Shown here: piece after piece, positions 40,101-48,416 of the stretch
How the letters are laid out: each line of letters begins with the position of its first letter
Position numbering within the stretch: the stretch's first letter is position 1
Assembly (NCBI GenBank): GCA_023426145.1
Contig: JAFABG010000004.1
Span: 1-64,000, forward strand
Direction of reading: 5' to 3'
Length of the DNA: 64,000 nt
Source: Bacteroidota bacterium
GTDB taxonomy: Bacteria; Bacteroidota; Bacteroidia; Bacteroidales; Bacteroidaceae
Translations under genes and position numbers: made by a program
The notes under the pieces: model-generated
Told to the model about the DNA's origin: nothing
Databases searched by the model: none
What the model saw: the letters and a program-made list of their open reading frames with translations, nothing else

Positions 40101-40942
40101 TGGAAACTGATAGAAATAAAATTAAAACCGAGAAAGCTTGGAAACGACTATATAGCCGATTAGATAATGATCAACTAATTCCTAAGGTTCAACCGAAGCA
40201 AGAATCTTTGCTCTGGCTGAAGTACGGTGCTGTTGCAGCATTGGTTGTGTTTGTCTTTGGATCAGTTTGGCTCTTTCGTGGAAAAACTGATGGCAGGCAA
40301 TTACCTCATTTGATAACCCAAGAGAATCAAGAAACGCCAACTTTGGTTAAAACGTTGGAGGATGGTTCTGTGGTCTTTCTAACCAAAGAAACTTCGATTC
40401 ACTATCCTGAACACTTTATAGCCTCTAAACGGGAGGTTCGTTTAGAAGGAGACGCTTTTTTTGATGTCGCAAAGAATGCTAATCAACCCTTTTTGATTGA
40501 TACCAAGCAAGTGAAAATTGAAGTGCTGGGGACTTCATTTAGTGTGAGGAGTCTAGAGAATTCCCCTTTCCGTTTATCTGTGCATCGGGGAATTGTGCGT
40601 GTGACGTTGAAGCAGGGTAATCAAGTTTGTGAGGTACGAGCGGGTGAAACTGTAGAGCTAAATGAACAAAAAATCAGGTTTACTACTCAAAAAACTACAG
40701 AAAGTTTGAACCGTTATTTGAGTCATGTTTGTTTTAAAGATGAGGCCTTAAGTGATGTGGTGAGAGTGATGAATATGAGTTCGGATAGTTTGAAACTAGG
40801 GATAGCGTCTCCAGCGCTTGCGAATCGGAAGCTTACCGTTGAGTTTTCTGATGAACCTATGCAGTCTGTGGCTACTCTCATTGCTTATGCGCTAAATTTG
40901 AAATCTATACGACAAGGAAATCTATTGTTACTGACAGATTGA
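40097..40942 (+). CDS. FecR-type anti-sigma factor
   Basis: The 281-aa protein has a cytoplasmic N-terminal segment, one membrane span (LKYGAVAALVVFVFGSVWLF, about residues 47-66), and a FecR periplasmic domain (TLEDGSVVFLTKETSIHYPEHF, VRLEGDAFFDVAKNANQPFLID, VKIEVLGTSFSVRS). It ends with a C-terminal STN-like segment (LTVEFSDEPMQSVATLIAYAL...LLLLTD). It should hold the sigma factor inactive until signalled by an STN domain. The next gene, 13 bp downstream, carries such an STN domain. Confidence 0.93.
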   Translation: MMETDRNKIKTEKAWKRLYSRLDNDQLIPKVQPKQESLLWLKYGAVAALVVFVFGSVWLFRGKTDGRQLPHLITQENQETPTLVKTLEDGSVVFLTKETSIHYPEHFIASKREVRLEGDAFFDVAKNANQPFLIDTKQVKIEVLGTSFSVRSLENSPFRLSVHRGIVRVTLKQGNQVCEVRAGETVELNEQKIRFTTQKTTESLNRYLSHVCFKDEALSDVVRVMNMSSDSLKLGIASPALANRKLTVEFSDEPMQSVATLIAYALNLKSIRQGNLLLLTD

Positions 40943-40955
40943 TACCATAAGAAGA

Positions 40956-42500
40956 ATGAAATCGTTCTATCGCTATATCATTTTTTTGTTTCTCCTCTTT
41001 ATCATGCAAGATGTGATAGGGGCAGATGGGGGAGATGTGCTAGATCGCAAGGTCGATCTGCCTAAAATGAAAGGAACGGTTTATTCTTTATTGAGTAATA
41101 TCTCTCAGCAAACAGGCTATCTGTTTATTTATGATAGTAAAGTTGTTCAGAATGATTTGGTGGTGAAATTAAGGAAAGGTGAACGAACTGTTCGTCAAGC
41201 GATCTGCGAAATTGTAGGTGAAGATGAAATTGATCTTAAAGTGATTGGTAATCATATCTTAATAACATCTATCGCTGTTGATCATAAACCAGAAGGACCT
41301 TTGTTCGGGCCACCTCTAACAATAACACTGACAGGGACCTTGTTAGATAAAGAGACGGGAATGCCTGTTAGTTCTGCTTCAGTGTCTGTTCGTGGCAGAT
41401 CATTGGGTGTTATTACTAACCAAGAAGGAGAATTCAGGCTGACTCTACCCGATTCGATTCAAACAGATTCAATTGTTTTTTCTCATATTGGATATGTATC
41501 GCAAAGTCTAGAAGCATCTTACCTATCTGGTCGACATAATATGATAAGTCTGGAACCCAAGATTATTTCTTTGCAGGAGGTTTTGATACAATGGATGGAC
41601 CCTTCTAAGGTTTTAAGAGAAGTGGAACGTAAAAGAGATCAGAATTATTCTCATTCACCTGTTTATCTGACCACTTTTTATCGGGAGGGTGTTCTGCTCA
41701 AAGACAAACTTCAGAATCTTTCTGAAGCAGTCTTTAAGGTTTATAAATCGGCTGCACATGCGTTCATTCCCGATCAAGTGAAATTATTAAAAAAGAGTCG
41801 TATTAGTAATGTTGAAGTCAAAGATAGTCTGCTTGTAAAAGTTAAATCAGGGATTGATGCTTGTTTTTTATTGGATATCATGAAAGACATGCCTTCATTC
41901 TTGCTGCCTGATGAAGTTGATAATGGATACCTTTATACTTTTCAGGGAATTACATTTATTGATGATCGTCGCGTCAATGAGATTCACTTTGAGCCCCGGA
42001 AGGAAATGGGTAGTAGTAGCTCGCTTTATCGCGGTGAGTTATATATTGATGCAGAAACCAGCGCTGTGTTAGAAGCTCGTTTTGAAGTCGATCCTATACG
42101 ATTAAAGAGAAATGGTGATATGTTTGTTGAACGTCATTCGAAGGGCATTCGCATGATTCCAGAGAAAGTGACTTATGTTATCTCATATAAACGTTGGCAA
42201 GGTACATATTACATTCATCATATTAGGGGAGATCTTTTCTTTAAAGTGAGACGCAAACATTTTTTTTCAACTAGCTCGCAGATGAATATTTGGTTTGAGA
42301 TGATAACCTGTAGGGTAGATACTGAACAAGTTGTTCCCTTTCCTCGATCAGAACGATTACAAACTCGGTCTATCTTTTCGGATATGAATTTTAAATATGA
42401 TGAAGATTTCTGGAAAGATTTAAATGTGATTCCATTGGAAGAAGGACTAAGTAAGTTAATTGAAAAAATCTCTTTAAAGATTGAACAGATTGGTTCTTGA
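40956..42500 (+). CDS. STN plus carboxypeptidase-regulatory-domain protein without barrel, paralogue B
   Basis: The 514-aa protein has a signal peptide (YIIFLFLLFIMQDVIGA) and an STN domain (about residues 37-105: MKGTVYSLLSNISQQTGYLFIYDSKVV...NHILIT). It continues with a CarboxypepD_reg-like domain (about 122-205: TLTGTLLDKETGMPVSSASVSVRGRSLGVITNQEGEF) and a 300-aa C-terminal region shared with the protein at 38236. FecA-type receptors and regulated SusC proteins carry the STN in front of a plug and barrel; here there is neither. It is therefore a candidate signal transducer to FecR that is not a transporter. Confidence 0.8.
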   Translation: MKSFYRYIIFLFLLFIMQDVIGADGGDVLDRKVDLPKMKGTVYSLLSNISQQTGYLFIYDSKVVQNDLVVKLRKGERTVRQAICEIVGEDEIDLKVIGNHILITSIAVDHKPEGPLFGPPLTITLTGTLLDKETGMPVSSASVSVRGRSLGVITNQEGEFRLTLPDSIQTDSIVFSHIGYVSQSLEASYLSGRHNMISLEPKIISLQEVLIQWMDPSKVLREVERKRDQNYSHSPVYLTTFYREGVLLKDKLQNLSEAVFKVYKSAAHAFIPDQVKLLKKSRISNVEVKDSLLVKVKSGIDACFLLDIMKDMPSFLLPDEVDNGYLYTFQGITFIDDRRVNEIHFEPRKEMGSSSSLYRGELYIDAETSAVLEARFEVDPIRLKRNGDMFVERHSKGIRMIPEKVTYVISYKRWQGTYYIHHIRGDLFFKVRRKHFFSTSSQMNIWFEMITCRVDTEQVVPFPRSERLQTRSIFSDMNFKYDEDFWKDLNVIPLEEGLSKLIEKISLKIEQIGS

Positions 42501-42504
42501 TTTA

Positions 42505-42536
42505 TTTGGCAGTGCGATTAGATTATTCTAATTTTG
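42505..42536 (+). promoter_or_regulatory. Promoter of the DUF4250 gene
   Basis: -33 TTTG (42505-42508), 20-bp spacer, -7 TAATTTTG (42529-42536), ending 16 bp before the first ATG: a good Bacteroides consensus match. Confidence 0.75.
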
Positions 42537-42552
42537 CATTTGATTTAAAATA

Positions 42553-42738
42553 ATGTATATGATGGAGTTACCTAAAGATCCGATGATGCTATTTAGTGTT
42601 ATCAATATGAAGTTACGCGATTGTTATTCTTCGCTCGATGAGCTTTGTGAAGAGATGAGTGTAAGCAAGGAAGATATAGTGAATCAGTTGAAAACTGTTG
42701 GTTTTGAATATAGTGCGGAGCATAATAAATTCTGGTGA
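42553..42738 (+). CDS. DUF4250 protein
   Basis: The 61-aa protein MYMMELPKDPMMLFSVINMKLRDCYSSLDELCEEMSVSKEDIVNQLKTVGFEY matches DUF4250, a family of small helical proteins with a conserved LPKDPxMLxSxxNxKLRD start. The true start may be the third ATG (MELPKDP), 9 bp downstream, since the family begins there. It is monocistronic with its own promoter and a perfect terminator. Function unknown. Confidence 0.85.
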   Translation: MYMMELPKDPMMLFSVINMKLRDCYSSLDELCEEMSVSKEDIVNQLKTVGFEYSAEHNKFW

Positions 42739-42765
42739 TTGAATCTTGAATTTGATCTTAGAGCT

Positions 42766-42811
42766 AACAAAGCACCTTTATGACCTTAATGAGGCATAAA
42801 GGTGCTTTGTT
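42766..42811 (+). terminator. Terminator of the DUF4250 gene
   Basis: Perfect 17-bp stem AACAAAGCACCTTTATG / CATAAAGGTGCTTTGTT with a 12-base loop, followed by TATT. Confidence 0.85.
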
Positions 42812-42894
42812 TATTAATAAATGTAAAATCTCATCTTGCATATTTAACTTCGACTCTTTTTCGTGTTCTAATAAACAAAGCTCAGATATGATCA

Positions 42895-43431
42895 ATGATA
42901 AATGAAGATAAAATCCGAAAAGTTTGTTCCTCTGATGGTGAACGAGGATTCAGACTATTAGTTGATAGCTTTCATGAACCGATATACAATTATATTCGGC
43001 GAATGGTGATCTCGCATGAAGATGCGGAAGATATATTGCAAGAGGTATTTATTCGTGTTTTTCGTCACCTTGATCAATTCCGCCATGAGAGTTCGCCCAG
43101 TACATGGATTTATAAGATCGCTACCAATGAATGTCTTCGTTCTCTGAACGGGCGCAAGGAAGAAGTGATAGCTGTAGAAGAAATTCAAGAAGAATTGATG
43201 AGTAAACTAAAGGCTTCAGATTATATTGATTATGAAGATGAATTGGCAGTGAAATTTCAAGAAGCTATTTTGACTTTACCCGAAAAGCAGCGAATCGTTT
43301 TTAATTTACGCTATTATGATGAATTAGAATATGAAGACATCGCTCGCATATTGGATAGTAAAGTTGAGACTCTAAAAGTGAACTATCACTATGCAAAAGA
43401 TAAAATTAAAGATTACATATTAAATCGATAA
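42895..43431 (+). CDS. ECF sigma factor (RpoE-like)
   Basis: The 178-aa sigma factor shows region 2 (FRLLVDSFHEPIYNYIRRMVISHEDAEDILQEVFIRVFRHLDQFRHESSPSTWIYKIATNECL) and region 4 (LTLPEKQRIVFNLRYYDELEYEDIARILDSKVETLKVNYHYAKDKIKDYI). It groups with RpoE/SigW-like factors rather than the FecI-like one upstream. The next gene, 5 bp away, encodes a membrane-anchored acidic protein that is a likely anti-sigma factor. Confidence 0.92.
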   Translation: MINEDKIRKVCSSDGERGFRLLVDSFHEPIYNYIRRMVISHEDAEDILQEVFIRVFRHLDQFRHESSPSTWIYKIATNECLRSLNGRKEEVIAVEEIQEELMSKLKASDYIDYEDELAVKFQEAILTLPEKQRIVFNLRYYDELEYEDIARILDSKVETLKVNYHYAKDKIKDYILNR

Positions 43432-43436
43432 AAATT

Positions 43437-43793
43437 ATGGATAAGGATTTTGATTTTGACAACATTGGTAAGCGTACACCTTATCGTACTCCCGATAATT
43501 TTTTCGAGGATTCGCATCGGCAAATATTAGAAAGTACGGTGGGGGTGTCAATTAAAAAACGCCGACAAAGGAGAATCATTTGGGGCGTGATTGCTGTGGC
43601 TGCTGTATTAGCAGGATTACTATTTACCCCTTCGCTCCAATATATGAAAACTGAACGCTCGGATGCTACAATATGGGTGGCCGATCAGAAACATATAGCT
43701 TCTGATCCTATGGATAAATGGATAAATGAATTGTCGGATGAAGAGTTGGAAGAGCTCGTCAACTTTTCTGAAAGCGATATATTTTTAAACTGA
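43437..43793 (+). CDS. Probable single-span anti-sigma factor
   Basis: The 118-aa protein has an acidic cytoplasmic N-terminus (MDKDFDFDNIGKRTPYRTPDNFFEDSHRQI), a basic stretch KKRRQRR, one membrane span (IIWGVIAVAAVLAGLLFTP, about residues 47-65), and a short acidic C-terminus (ELSDEELEELVNFSESDIFL). The position right after an ECF sigma gene and this topology suggest an anti-sigma factor. No zinc-anti-sigma HxxxCxxC motif is present. The assignment rests on context. Confidence 0.68.
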   Translation: MDKDFDFDNIGKRTPYRTPDNFFEDSHRQILESTVGVSIKKRRQRRIIWGVIAVAAVLAGLLFTPSLQYMKTERSDATIWVADQKHIASDPMDKWINELSDEELEELVNFSESDIFLN

Positions 43794-43818
43794 ATAAGTC
43801 AATTAAAACAAGAGAAAG

Positions 43819-44403
43819 ATGAAGACTAAATTTATTTACGTAGTGTTGGCAGTTCTCTTTTTGGGAAGCCTGCTGCCTGCTTCCGCTCAAGATGCGGGGG
43901 CTAAACCAAAGAAACAGCGTTTTACACAAGAGCAGATGGTGCAATTTCAAACGAATCAAATGGTGAAAGCTTTGCTTTTAGATGATGCAACAGCTGCTAA
44001 ATTTACTCCTATGTATGAAAAATACCTAAATGAAATTCGTGAATGTCGTATGATGAATCACAAGTTTCGATTGGGACAAAATGGTGCAAGAGAAGCGGGT
44101 GTAAAAGCGGCAAAAGATGCTCCAAAACCGGTGATGACAGATGCTGAAATCGCAAAGATGCTGAAAGATCAATTTGCGCAAAGTCGTAAGATGCTTGATG
44201 TTCGTGAGAAATATTACAATGAATTCAGCAAGATTCTATCTCAAAAACAGATTTTGAAAATCTATAAGCAAGAGAGAGGCTATATGAATAAATTCAGAAA
44301 AGAATTTGATCGTAGAAAGAAGATGCGTAAAGGACATGGCCAGCAGTTTAAGCAAGGCAATCACTGGATGGGGAAGAATGTTTCTCAAGCTCCTCAGAAA
44401 TAG
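43819..44403 (+). CDS. Periplasmic Spy/CpxP-like protein
   Basis: The 194-aa protein has a signal peptide (FIYVVLAVLFLGSLLPASAQ) and a basic all-helical body: QRFTQEQMVQFQTNQMVKALLLDDATAAKFTPMYEKYLNEI...REKYYNEFSKILSQKQILKIYKQERGY. The pattern ILSQKQ near the end resembles the LTxxQ motif of Spy/CpxP chaperones. The tail RRKKMRKGHGQQFKQGN is strongly basic. As third gene of a sigma/anti-sigma operon it is a plausible envelope-stress effector or feedback sensor. It is followed by a terminator. Confidence 0.72.
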   Translation: MKTKFIYVVLAVLFLGSLLPASAQDAGAKPKKQRFTQEQMVQFQTNQMVKALLLDDATAAKFTPMYEKYLNEIRECRMMNHKFRLGQNGAREAGVKAAKDAPKPVMTDAEIAKMLKDQFAQSRKMLDVREKYYNEFSKILSQKQILKIYKQERGYMNKFRKEFDRRKKMRKGHGQQFKQGNHWMGKNVSQAPQK

Positions 44404-44470
44404 AAAAATAGGTTTAGTTTGATTAATTATACGTGTATTATTGTAGAGAGAGATGAGTCTTGAAGTATGG

Positions 44471-44503
44471 CCCGGCAAAGAGATTTTTGTCGGGTTATTT
44501 TTG
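44471..44503 (+). terminator. Terminator of the second ECF sigma operon
   Basis: CCCGGCAAA / TTTGTCGGG with one G-U pair and an 11-base loop, followed by TTATTTTTG. Confidence 0.75.
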
Positions 44504-44575
44504 TATATATATTAGGCGTTTTGTGTGAAATTACTTTTTTCTATCCTTATTTTATGCCTAATTGTTTTTATTTGA

Positions 44576-44605
44576 TTGCTTGTTCTGTCAGAATGCTTAT
44601 CTTTG
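44576..44605 (+). promoter_or_regulatory. Promoter of the AGCS symporter gene
   Basis: -33 region ATTG (TTG at 44576-44578), 19-bp spacer and -7 TATCTTTG (44598-44605), 26 bp before the start codon. Confidence 0.6.
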
Positions 44606-44631
44606 TGAAATAAATACAAAATAAAGATGCT

Positions 44632-45984
44632 ATGGATGCACTTGATCACTTTTTCGCTCAGATTAGCACATGGTTATGGGGATGGCCGATGATAATAATG
44701 TTACTGGGTACTCATTTATTTCTGACGATTCGTTTACGCTTTCCACAGCGTAAGATCTTTACAGCTATTCGTCTTTCTGTTAAGAAAGATGTGGGGGCAG
44801 TTGGAGATGTGAGTCAATTTGGCGCGTTAGCTACTTCGTTGGCTGCTACGATTGGAACAGGAAATATTATTGGAGTTGCTACTGCTGTCTCTTTAGGAGG
44901 ACCTGGAGCTGTTTTCTGGTGTTGGCTGACCGGAGTGCTTGGTATTGCTACAAAATATGCTGAAGGTTTGTTGGCTATTAAATACCGTGTGCAAACCCAA
45001 AATGGAGAAATGTTAGGAGGTCCGATGTATGCTTTAGAAAGAGGACTAAAAATGAGGTGGATGGCTATTTTATTTTGTGTCTTTACTGCTATAGCGGCTT
45101 TTGGAATTGGTAATACTGTACAGGCAAACTCTATTTCTTTATTGTTGAATGAAGCTTGTGGACTTTCTCCACATGTCACAGGAGGTATTATTAGTTTGCT
45201 AGTTGCTTTGGTTATTCTATTCGGAGTGAAAGGTATAGCCAAAGTTTGTACGGCGCTTGTTCCCTTCATGGCGCTATTCTATGTCTTGGGATGTCTGTAC
45301 ATTCTATATTTAAATGCCGCTTATTTGAGAGAAGCAATTAGCTTAATTATAGATTCTGCATTTACTCCTCAAGCTGCTGGAGGAGGATTTGTTGGGACAA
45401 CTGTTATGATGGCTGCTCGTTATGGTATAGCTCGTGGATTATTCTCAAATGAATCAGGTTTAGGTTCAGCACCTATTGTGGCTGCTGCAGCTCAAACCCG
45501 CAATCCAGTTCGACAAGCTTTAGTCTCTTCAACTGGGACGTTTTGGGATACTGTGGTTATATGTGCACTCACGGGACTAGTGTTGGTGAGTAGTATTATT
45601 GCTTTCCCTGATATAGATCACACGCAAGGTGGCACATTAACTAAGGCTGCTTTTGGTAAAATACCTTTTGTTGGAACCTTTATTTTAACGGTTGGCATTG
45701 TAACTTTTGCATTTTCTACTATTTTGGGTTGGAGTTATTATGCTGAAAAAGCCGTGGAATATTTAGGAGGGAAGCGATGGATTAAATTTTACCGAGTGCT
45801 TTGGATTATAGCTATCTACCTAGGATCAGTAATGAATCTTTCGCTAGTTTGGAATTTAGCAGATGGAATGAATGCTTTGATGGCTATTCCGAACTTAATA
45901 TCCTTATTATTGCTTTCGGGTGTAGCAGTGAAAGAAACTAAAAAGTATTTGTGGGAAGGAAACTTAGATAAACATGGGAAGTGA
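44632..45984 (+). CDS. Alanine/glycine:cation symporter (AGCS family)
   Basis: The 450-aa membrane protein has about 11 hydrophobic segments and the AGCS signatures: SQFGALATSLAATIGTGNIIGVATAVSLGGPGAVFWCW, GGPMYALERGL, ARYGIARGLFSNESGLGSAPIVAAAAQT, and TILGWSYYAEKAVEYLGG. It couples uptake of alanine, glycine or a related amino acid to sodium or proton entry. It has its own promoter and is convergent with nfo (5-bp gap). Confidence 0.95.
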   Translation: MDALDHFFAQISTWLWGWPMIIMLLGTHLFLTIRLRFPQRKIFTAIRLSVKKDVGAVGDVSQFGALATSLAATIGTGNIIGVATAVSLGGPGAVFWCWLTGVLGIATKYAEGLLAIKYRVQTQNGEMLGGPMYALERGLKMRWMAILFCVFTAIAAFGIGNTVQANSISLLLNEACGLSPHVTGGIISLLVALVILFGVKGIAKVCTALVPFMALFYVLGCLYILYLNAAYLREAISLIIDSAFTPQAAGGGFVGTTVMMAARYGIARGLFSNESGLGSAPIVAAAAQTRNPVRQALVSSTGTFWDTVVICALTGLVLVSSIIAFPDIDHTQGGTLTKAAFGKIPFVGTFILTVGIVTFAFSTILGWSYYAEKAVEYLGGKRWIKFYRVLWIIAIYLGSVMNLSLVWNLADGMNALMAIPNLISLLLLSGVAVKETKKYLWEGNLDKHGK

Positions 45985-45989
45985 AGCGT

Positions 45990-46823
45990 TTATTCAACGC
46001 TTCTCAACCATGCAATTTCTTCAGTCCATATACTTTCATCTGGTGTTTCCAGAATCAGTGGCATATTGTCGAATCTTTTATCTTTCATTAATTTTTCGAA
46101 GAATTCACTCCCGATTAAGCCTTTGCCTATACTGTCGTGGCGGTCAACTCTACTTCTAAGTTCTTTCTTAGAATCATTCAAGTGCATTGCTCGTAGAAAC
46201 TTAAACCCCACTTCTTTCTCAAATTTATCGAAAGTGTTATCGTAGTCATTTACTAAATCATACCCCGACGTGTATGTGTGGCAAGTATCTAGGCAAACGC
46301 CTACACGGCTTTGGTCTTCTACTCGATCAATGATATACTTTAGTTGCCAGAATTCAAACCCTAGATTGCTGCCCTGTCCGGCTGTATTCTCAATCACTGC
46401 TGTCACCCCTTTGGTCTTTTCAAGAGTGAGATTGATACTTTCAGCAATCCGTGAAAGGCAATCTTCTGTGCTTATTTTGTTCAAATGACTACCTGGGTGG
46501 AAATTGAGAAGCTTTAGACCTAGCTGTTCACAACGTTGCATCTCATCTAGAAATGCAGCTCTACTCTTTTCCAAAGCTTCTTCTTCAGGATGGCCTAAAT
46601 TGATTAGATAGCTATCATGTGGTAGTATAAAATCAGATTTGAAGTTATTCTTTTCGCAATTCTCTTTGAATTGTTTTATACTTTCTTTTGTTAATGGTTT
46701 GCTTACCCATTGACGTTGGTTTTTTGTGAATAAAGCAAAAGCATTTGCTCCAATCTCGTGTGCATTGATAGGGGCGAATTCTACACCGCCTGATGCGCTT
46801 ACATGTGCTCCAATATATTTCAT
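45990..46823 (-). CDS. nfo: Endonuclease IV (AP endonuclease)
   Basis: The 277-aa protein is a typical Nfo TIM barrel: YIGAHVSASGGVEFAPINAHEIGANAFALFTKNQRQW at the N-terminus, the zinc-site motifs LLNFHPGSHL, VIENTAGQG, VGVCLDTCHTYTSGYD, LRAMHLNDSK and RHDSIGKGLIG, and a final LETPDES. It cleaves 5' to abasic sites in base-excision repair. It stands between the symporter and an AraC regulator. Confidence 0.97.
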   Translation of the reverse strand: MKYIGAHVSASGGVEFAPINAHEIGANAFALFTKNQRQWVSKPLTKESIKQFKENCEKNNFKSDFILPHDSYLINLGHPEEEALEKSRAAFLDEMQRCEQLGLKLLNFHPGSHLNKISTEDCLSRIAESINLTLEKTKGVTAVIENTAGQGSNLGFEFWQLKYIIDRVEDQSRVGVCLDTCHTYTSGYDLVNDYDNTFDKFEKEVGFKFLRAMHLNDSKKELRSRVDRHDSIGKGLIGSEFFEKLMKDKRFDNMPLILETPDESIWTEEIAWLRSVE

Positions 46824-46864
46824 ATTCTTATCGCATTTCTCTCTTTGAATTGTTTATATAACAA

Positions 46865-46905
46865 GGTCAAGCGCCTTAATGTTTAACTACAATAGGCCGC
46901 TTGAT
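46865..46905 (-). terminator. Hairpin between AraC-type gene and nfo
   Basis: TCAAGCG / CGCTTGA extended by CCT/AGG with one bulge and an 18-base loop. It lacks a strong T tract on the minus strand, so its role as terminator is uncertain. Confidence 0.4.
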
Positions 46906-46929
46906 CGATATTCTTTTATAGTTTATGGA

Positions 46930-47796
46930 CTATTTAAAAAACTGTAGCCTATATTGAGAAGGAGTCAATGAGGTCATCTCTTTGAAAGTACGGTTGAAGT
47001 GGCTTAAAGATTCAAAGCCACATTCGAAACAGACTTGAGAAATAGTTGTCTTTTTCAGCATTAACAGTTTGCAAGCGTATCCAATACGCATGTCAGTAAC
47101 ATATTCAATATACGTTTTCCCTGTGTTCTCTTTGAAATACCTACAGAATGCACTTGGATTCATTGCGGCCATAGAGGCTATTTCTATGAGACTGATATCG
47201 CGCGTATAATTATTGTTGATGAATGAAATGATTTTTTCAATTCTTTTATTCCCAAAGGTTGGAAAGACTTCTTGATACATAGGCGAAGCCATTAGTTGTT
47301 TATCTTTTTGTAAAGCCAATAGTTGTAGAAGCTGTAACAAAGTAGTGATTTGTTCAAAGCCTTTTAATTCAGGGAAACGCTCTAATATGGTAACTATTTG
47401 CTCATCATTAACTTGGCGATAAAAGAAGCCTCTTTCAGATTGTTTTAAGAAGTTTTTAATTTGCAAAAACTGAGGATAATGATCAATGGAATAACTCATG
47501 AAGTCTTTCTCAAATTGAATGATAGTACCTTTCACTCTTAGATCATGATTGTTCATGTATTTGTCATCACTTAGCATGTAGTGAGGCAAATTTGTTCCAA
47601 ATAAAATAAGGTCGCCAGCGTTGAACTTTTCAATACAGTCGCCAACAAAACACAACCCCGTACTCTCTTTTACATAAATAATTTCATATTGGCTATGAAA
47701 ATGCCAGGGATAAGTGAAATGATCGTAGTCATAATAGCGCGGATTGATAGGATTGGCTTCCGTAATGGGAAGTTTTTCATTCATTATCTGCTTCAT
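46930..47796 (-). CDS. AraC-family regulator with cupin sensor
   Basis: The start is set at the ATG giving MKQIMNEKLPITEANPINPRYYDYDHF (288 aa), preceded by an AAGGAAA ribosome-binding sequence; the longer frame begins only with TTG. The N-terminal half has the cupin pattern FTYPWHFHSQYEIIYVKESTGLCFVGDCIEKFNAGDLILFGTNLPH. The C-terminal AraC HTH region is complete (ISLIEIASMAAMNPSAFCRYFKENTGKTYIEYV...ISQVCFECGFESLSHFNRTFKEMTSLTPSQYR). Targets are unknown; no sugar genes adjoin it. Confidence 0.9.
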   Translation of the reverse strand: MKQIMNEKLPITEANPINPRYYDYDHFTYPWHFHSQYEIIYVKESTGLCFVGDCIEKFNAGDLILFGTNLPHYMLSDDKYMNNHDLRVKGTIIQFEKDFMSYSIDHYPQFLQIKNFLKQSERGFFYRQVNDEQIVTILERFPELKGFEQITTLLQLLQLLALQKDKQLMASPMYQEVFPTFGNKRIEKIISFINNNYTRDISLIEIASMAAMNPSAFCRYFKENTGKTYIEYVTDMRIGYACKLLMLKKTTISQVCFECGFESLSHFNRTFKEMTSLTPSQYRLQFFK

Positions 47797-47849
47797 AATT
47801 TCCTTACTTTCATTAGAAAAGATAAACAAACTATTAAATCCTCATCAAA

Positions 47850-48251
47850 TTAGGCTATTCCAAGAAGTTCTATTTCAAAGATGAGAGTTGAACCTCCAGG
47901 GATACCTGGTTGCGAGAATTTGCCATAACCCATTTCAGCAGGAAGGTATATCTCCCATTTATCTCCTACTGACATCTGTTGTAAAGCAATAATCCAGCCT
48001 TCTATGAGATCACAAAGGCGAATTGCTAAAGGTGTACCACCACGGCTACTGTCAAACTTCTTACCATTAATCGTTTTACCCGTGTAATGTGCAGTTATTA
48101 TGTTTCTTGGGGTGGGGTGTATGTTGTCAGTATTTCCTTTTGACAATACCTTGTAGTATATGCCTTTAGGTAGTGCTTTAACTCCCTCTTCTTGTGCTTT
48201 CGCACTCAACCAGTCTTTATTTGTTTGGGTGTATTCTTTTTTGTTTGCCAT
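47850..48251 (-). CDS. FKBP-type peptidyl-prolyl cis-trans isomerase
   Basis: The 133-aa protein lacks a signal peptide and has an FKBP domain with an N-terminal helix: KGIYYKVLSKG, ITAHYTGKTINGKKFDSSRGGTPLAIRLCDLIEGWIIALQQMSVGDKWEIYLPAEMGYG and a C-terminal GGSTLIFEIELLGIA. The active-site aromatic residues Y, F, D, W and Y are in place. It is a cytoplasmic prolyl isomerase/chaperone of the FklB type. It stands between the AraC gene and the TrpB-like gene. Confidence 0.92.
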   Translation of the reverse strand: MANKKEYTQTNKDWLSAKAQEEGVKALPKGIYYKVLSKGNTDNIHPTPRNIITAHYTGKTINGKKFDSSRGGTPLAIRLCDLIEGWIIALQQMSVGDKWEIYLPAEMGYGKFSQPGIPGGSTLIFEIELLGIA

Positions 48252-48348
48252 ATGATGTAACTATTTTAATTCTTTGCCAATCTAAAATACACTTCCTGTT
48301 TTTCGCTAAACTCAATATTTCTTAGTCTTGGACTTATATGGAAAAATA

Positions 48349-48384
48349 CAACGGGTTACTTTTTTTGAAAATAGTCCCCCGTTG
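48349..48384 (-). terminator. Terminator of the TrpB-like gene
   Basis: CAACGGG / CCCGTTG with inner pairing of the ACTTTTT/AAAATAGT segments. The minus strand continues into TATTTTTCC. Confidence 0.7.
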
Positions 48385-48416
48385 CAAAGTTATAATAATA
48401 TGCTAAGTTAACGTAT

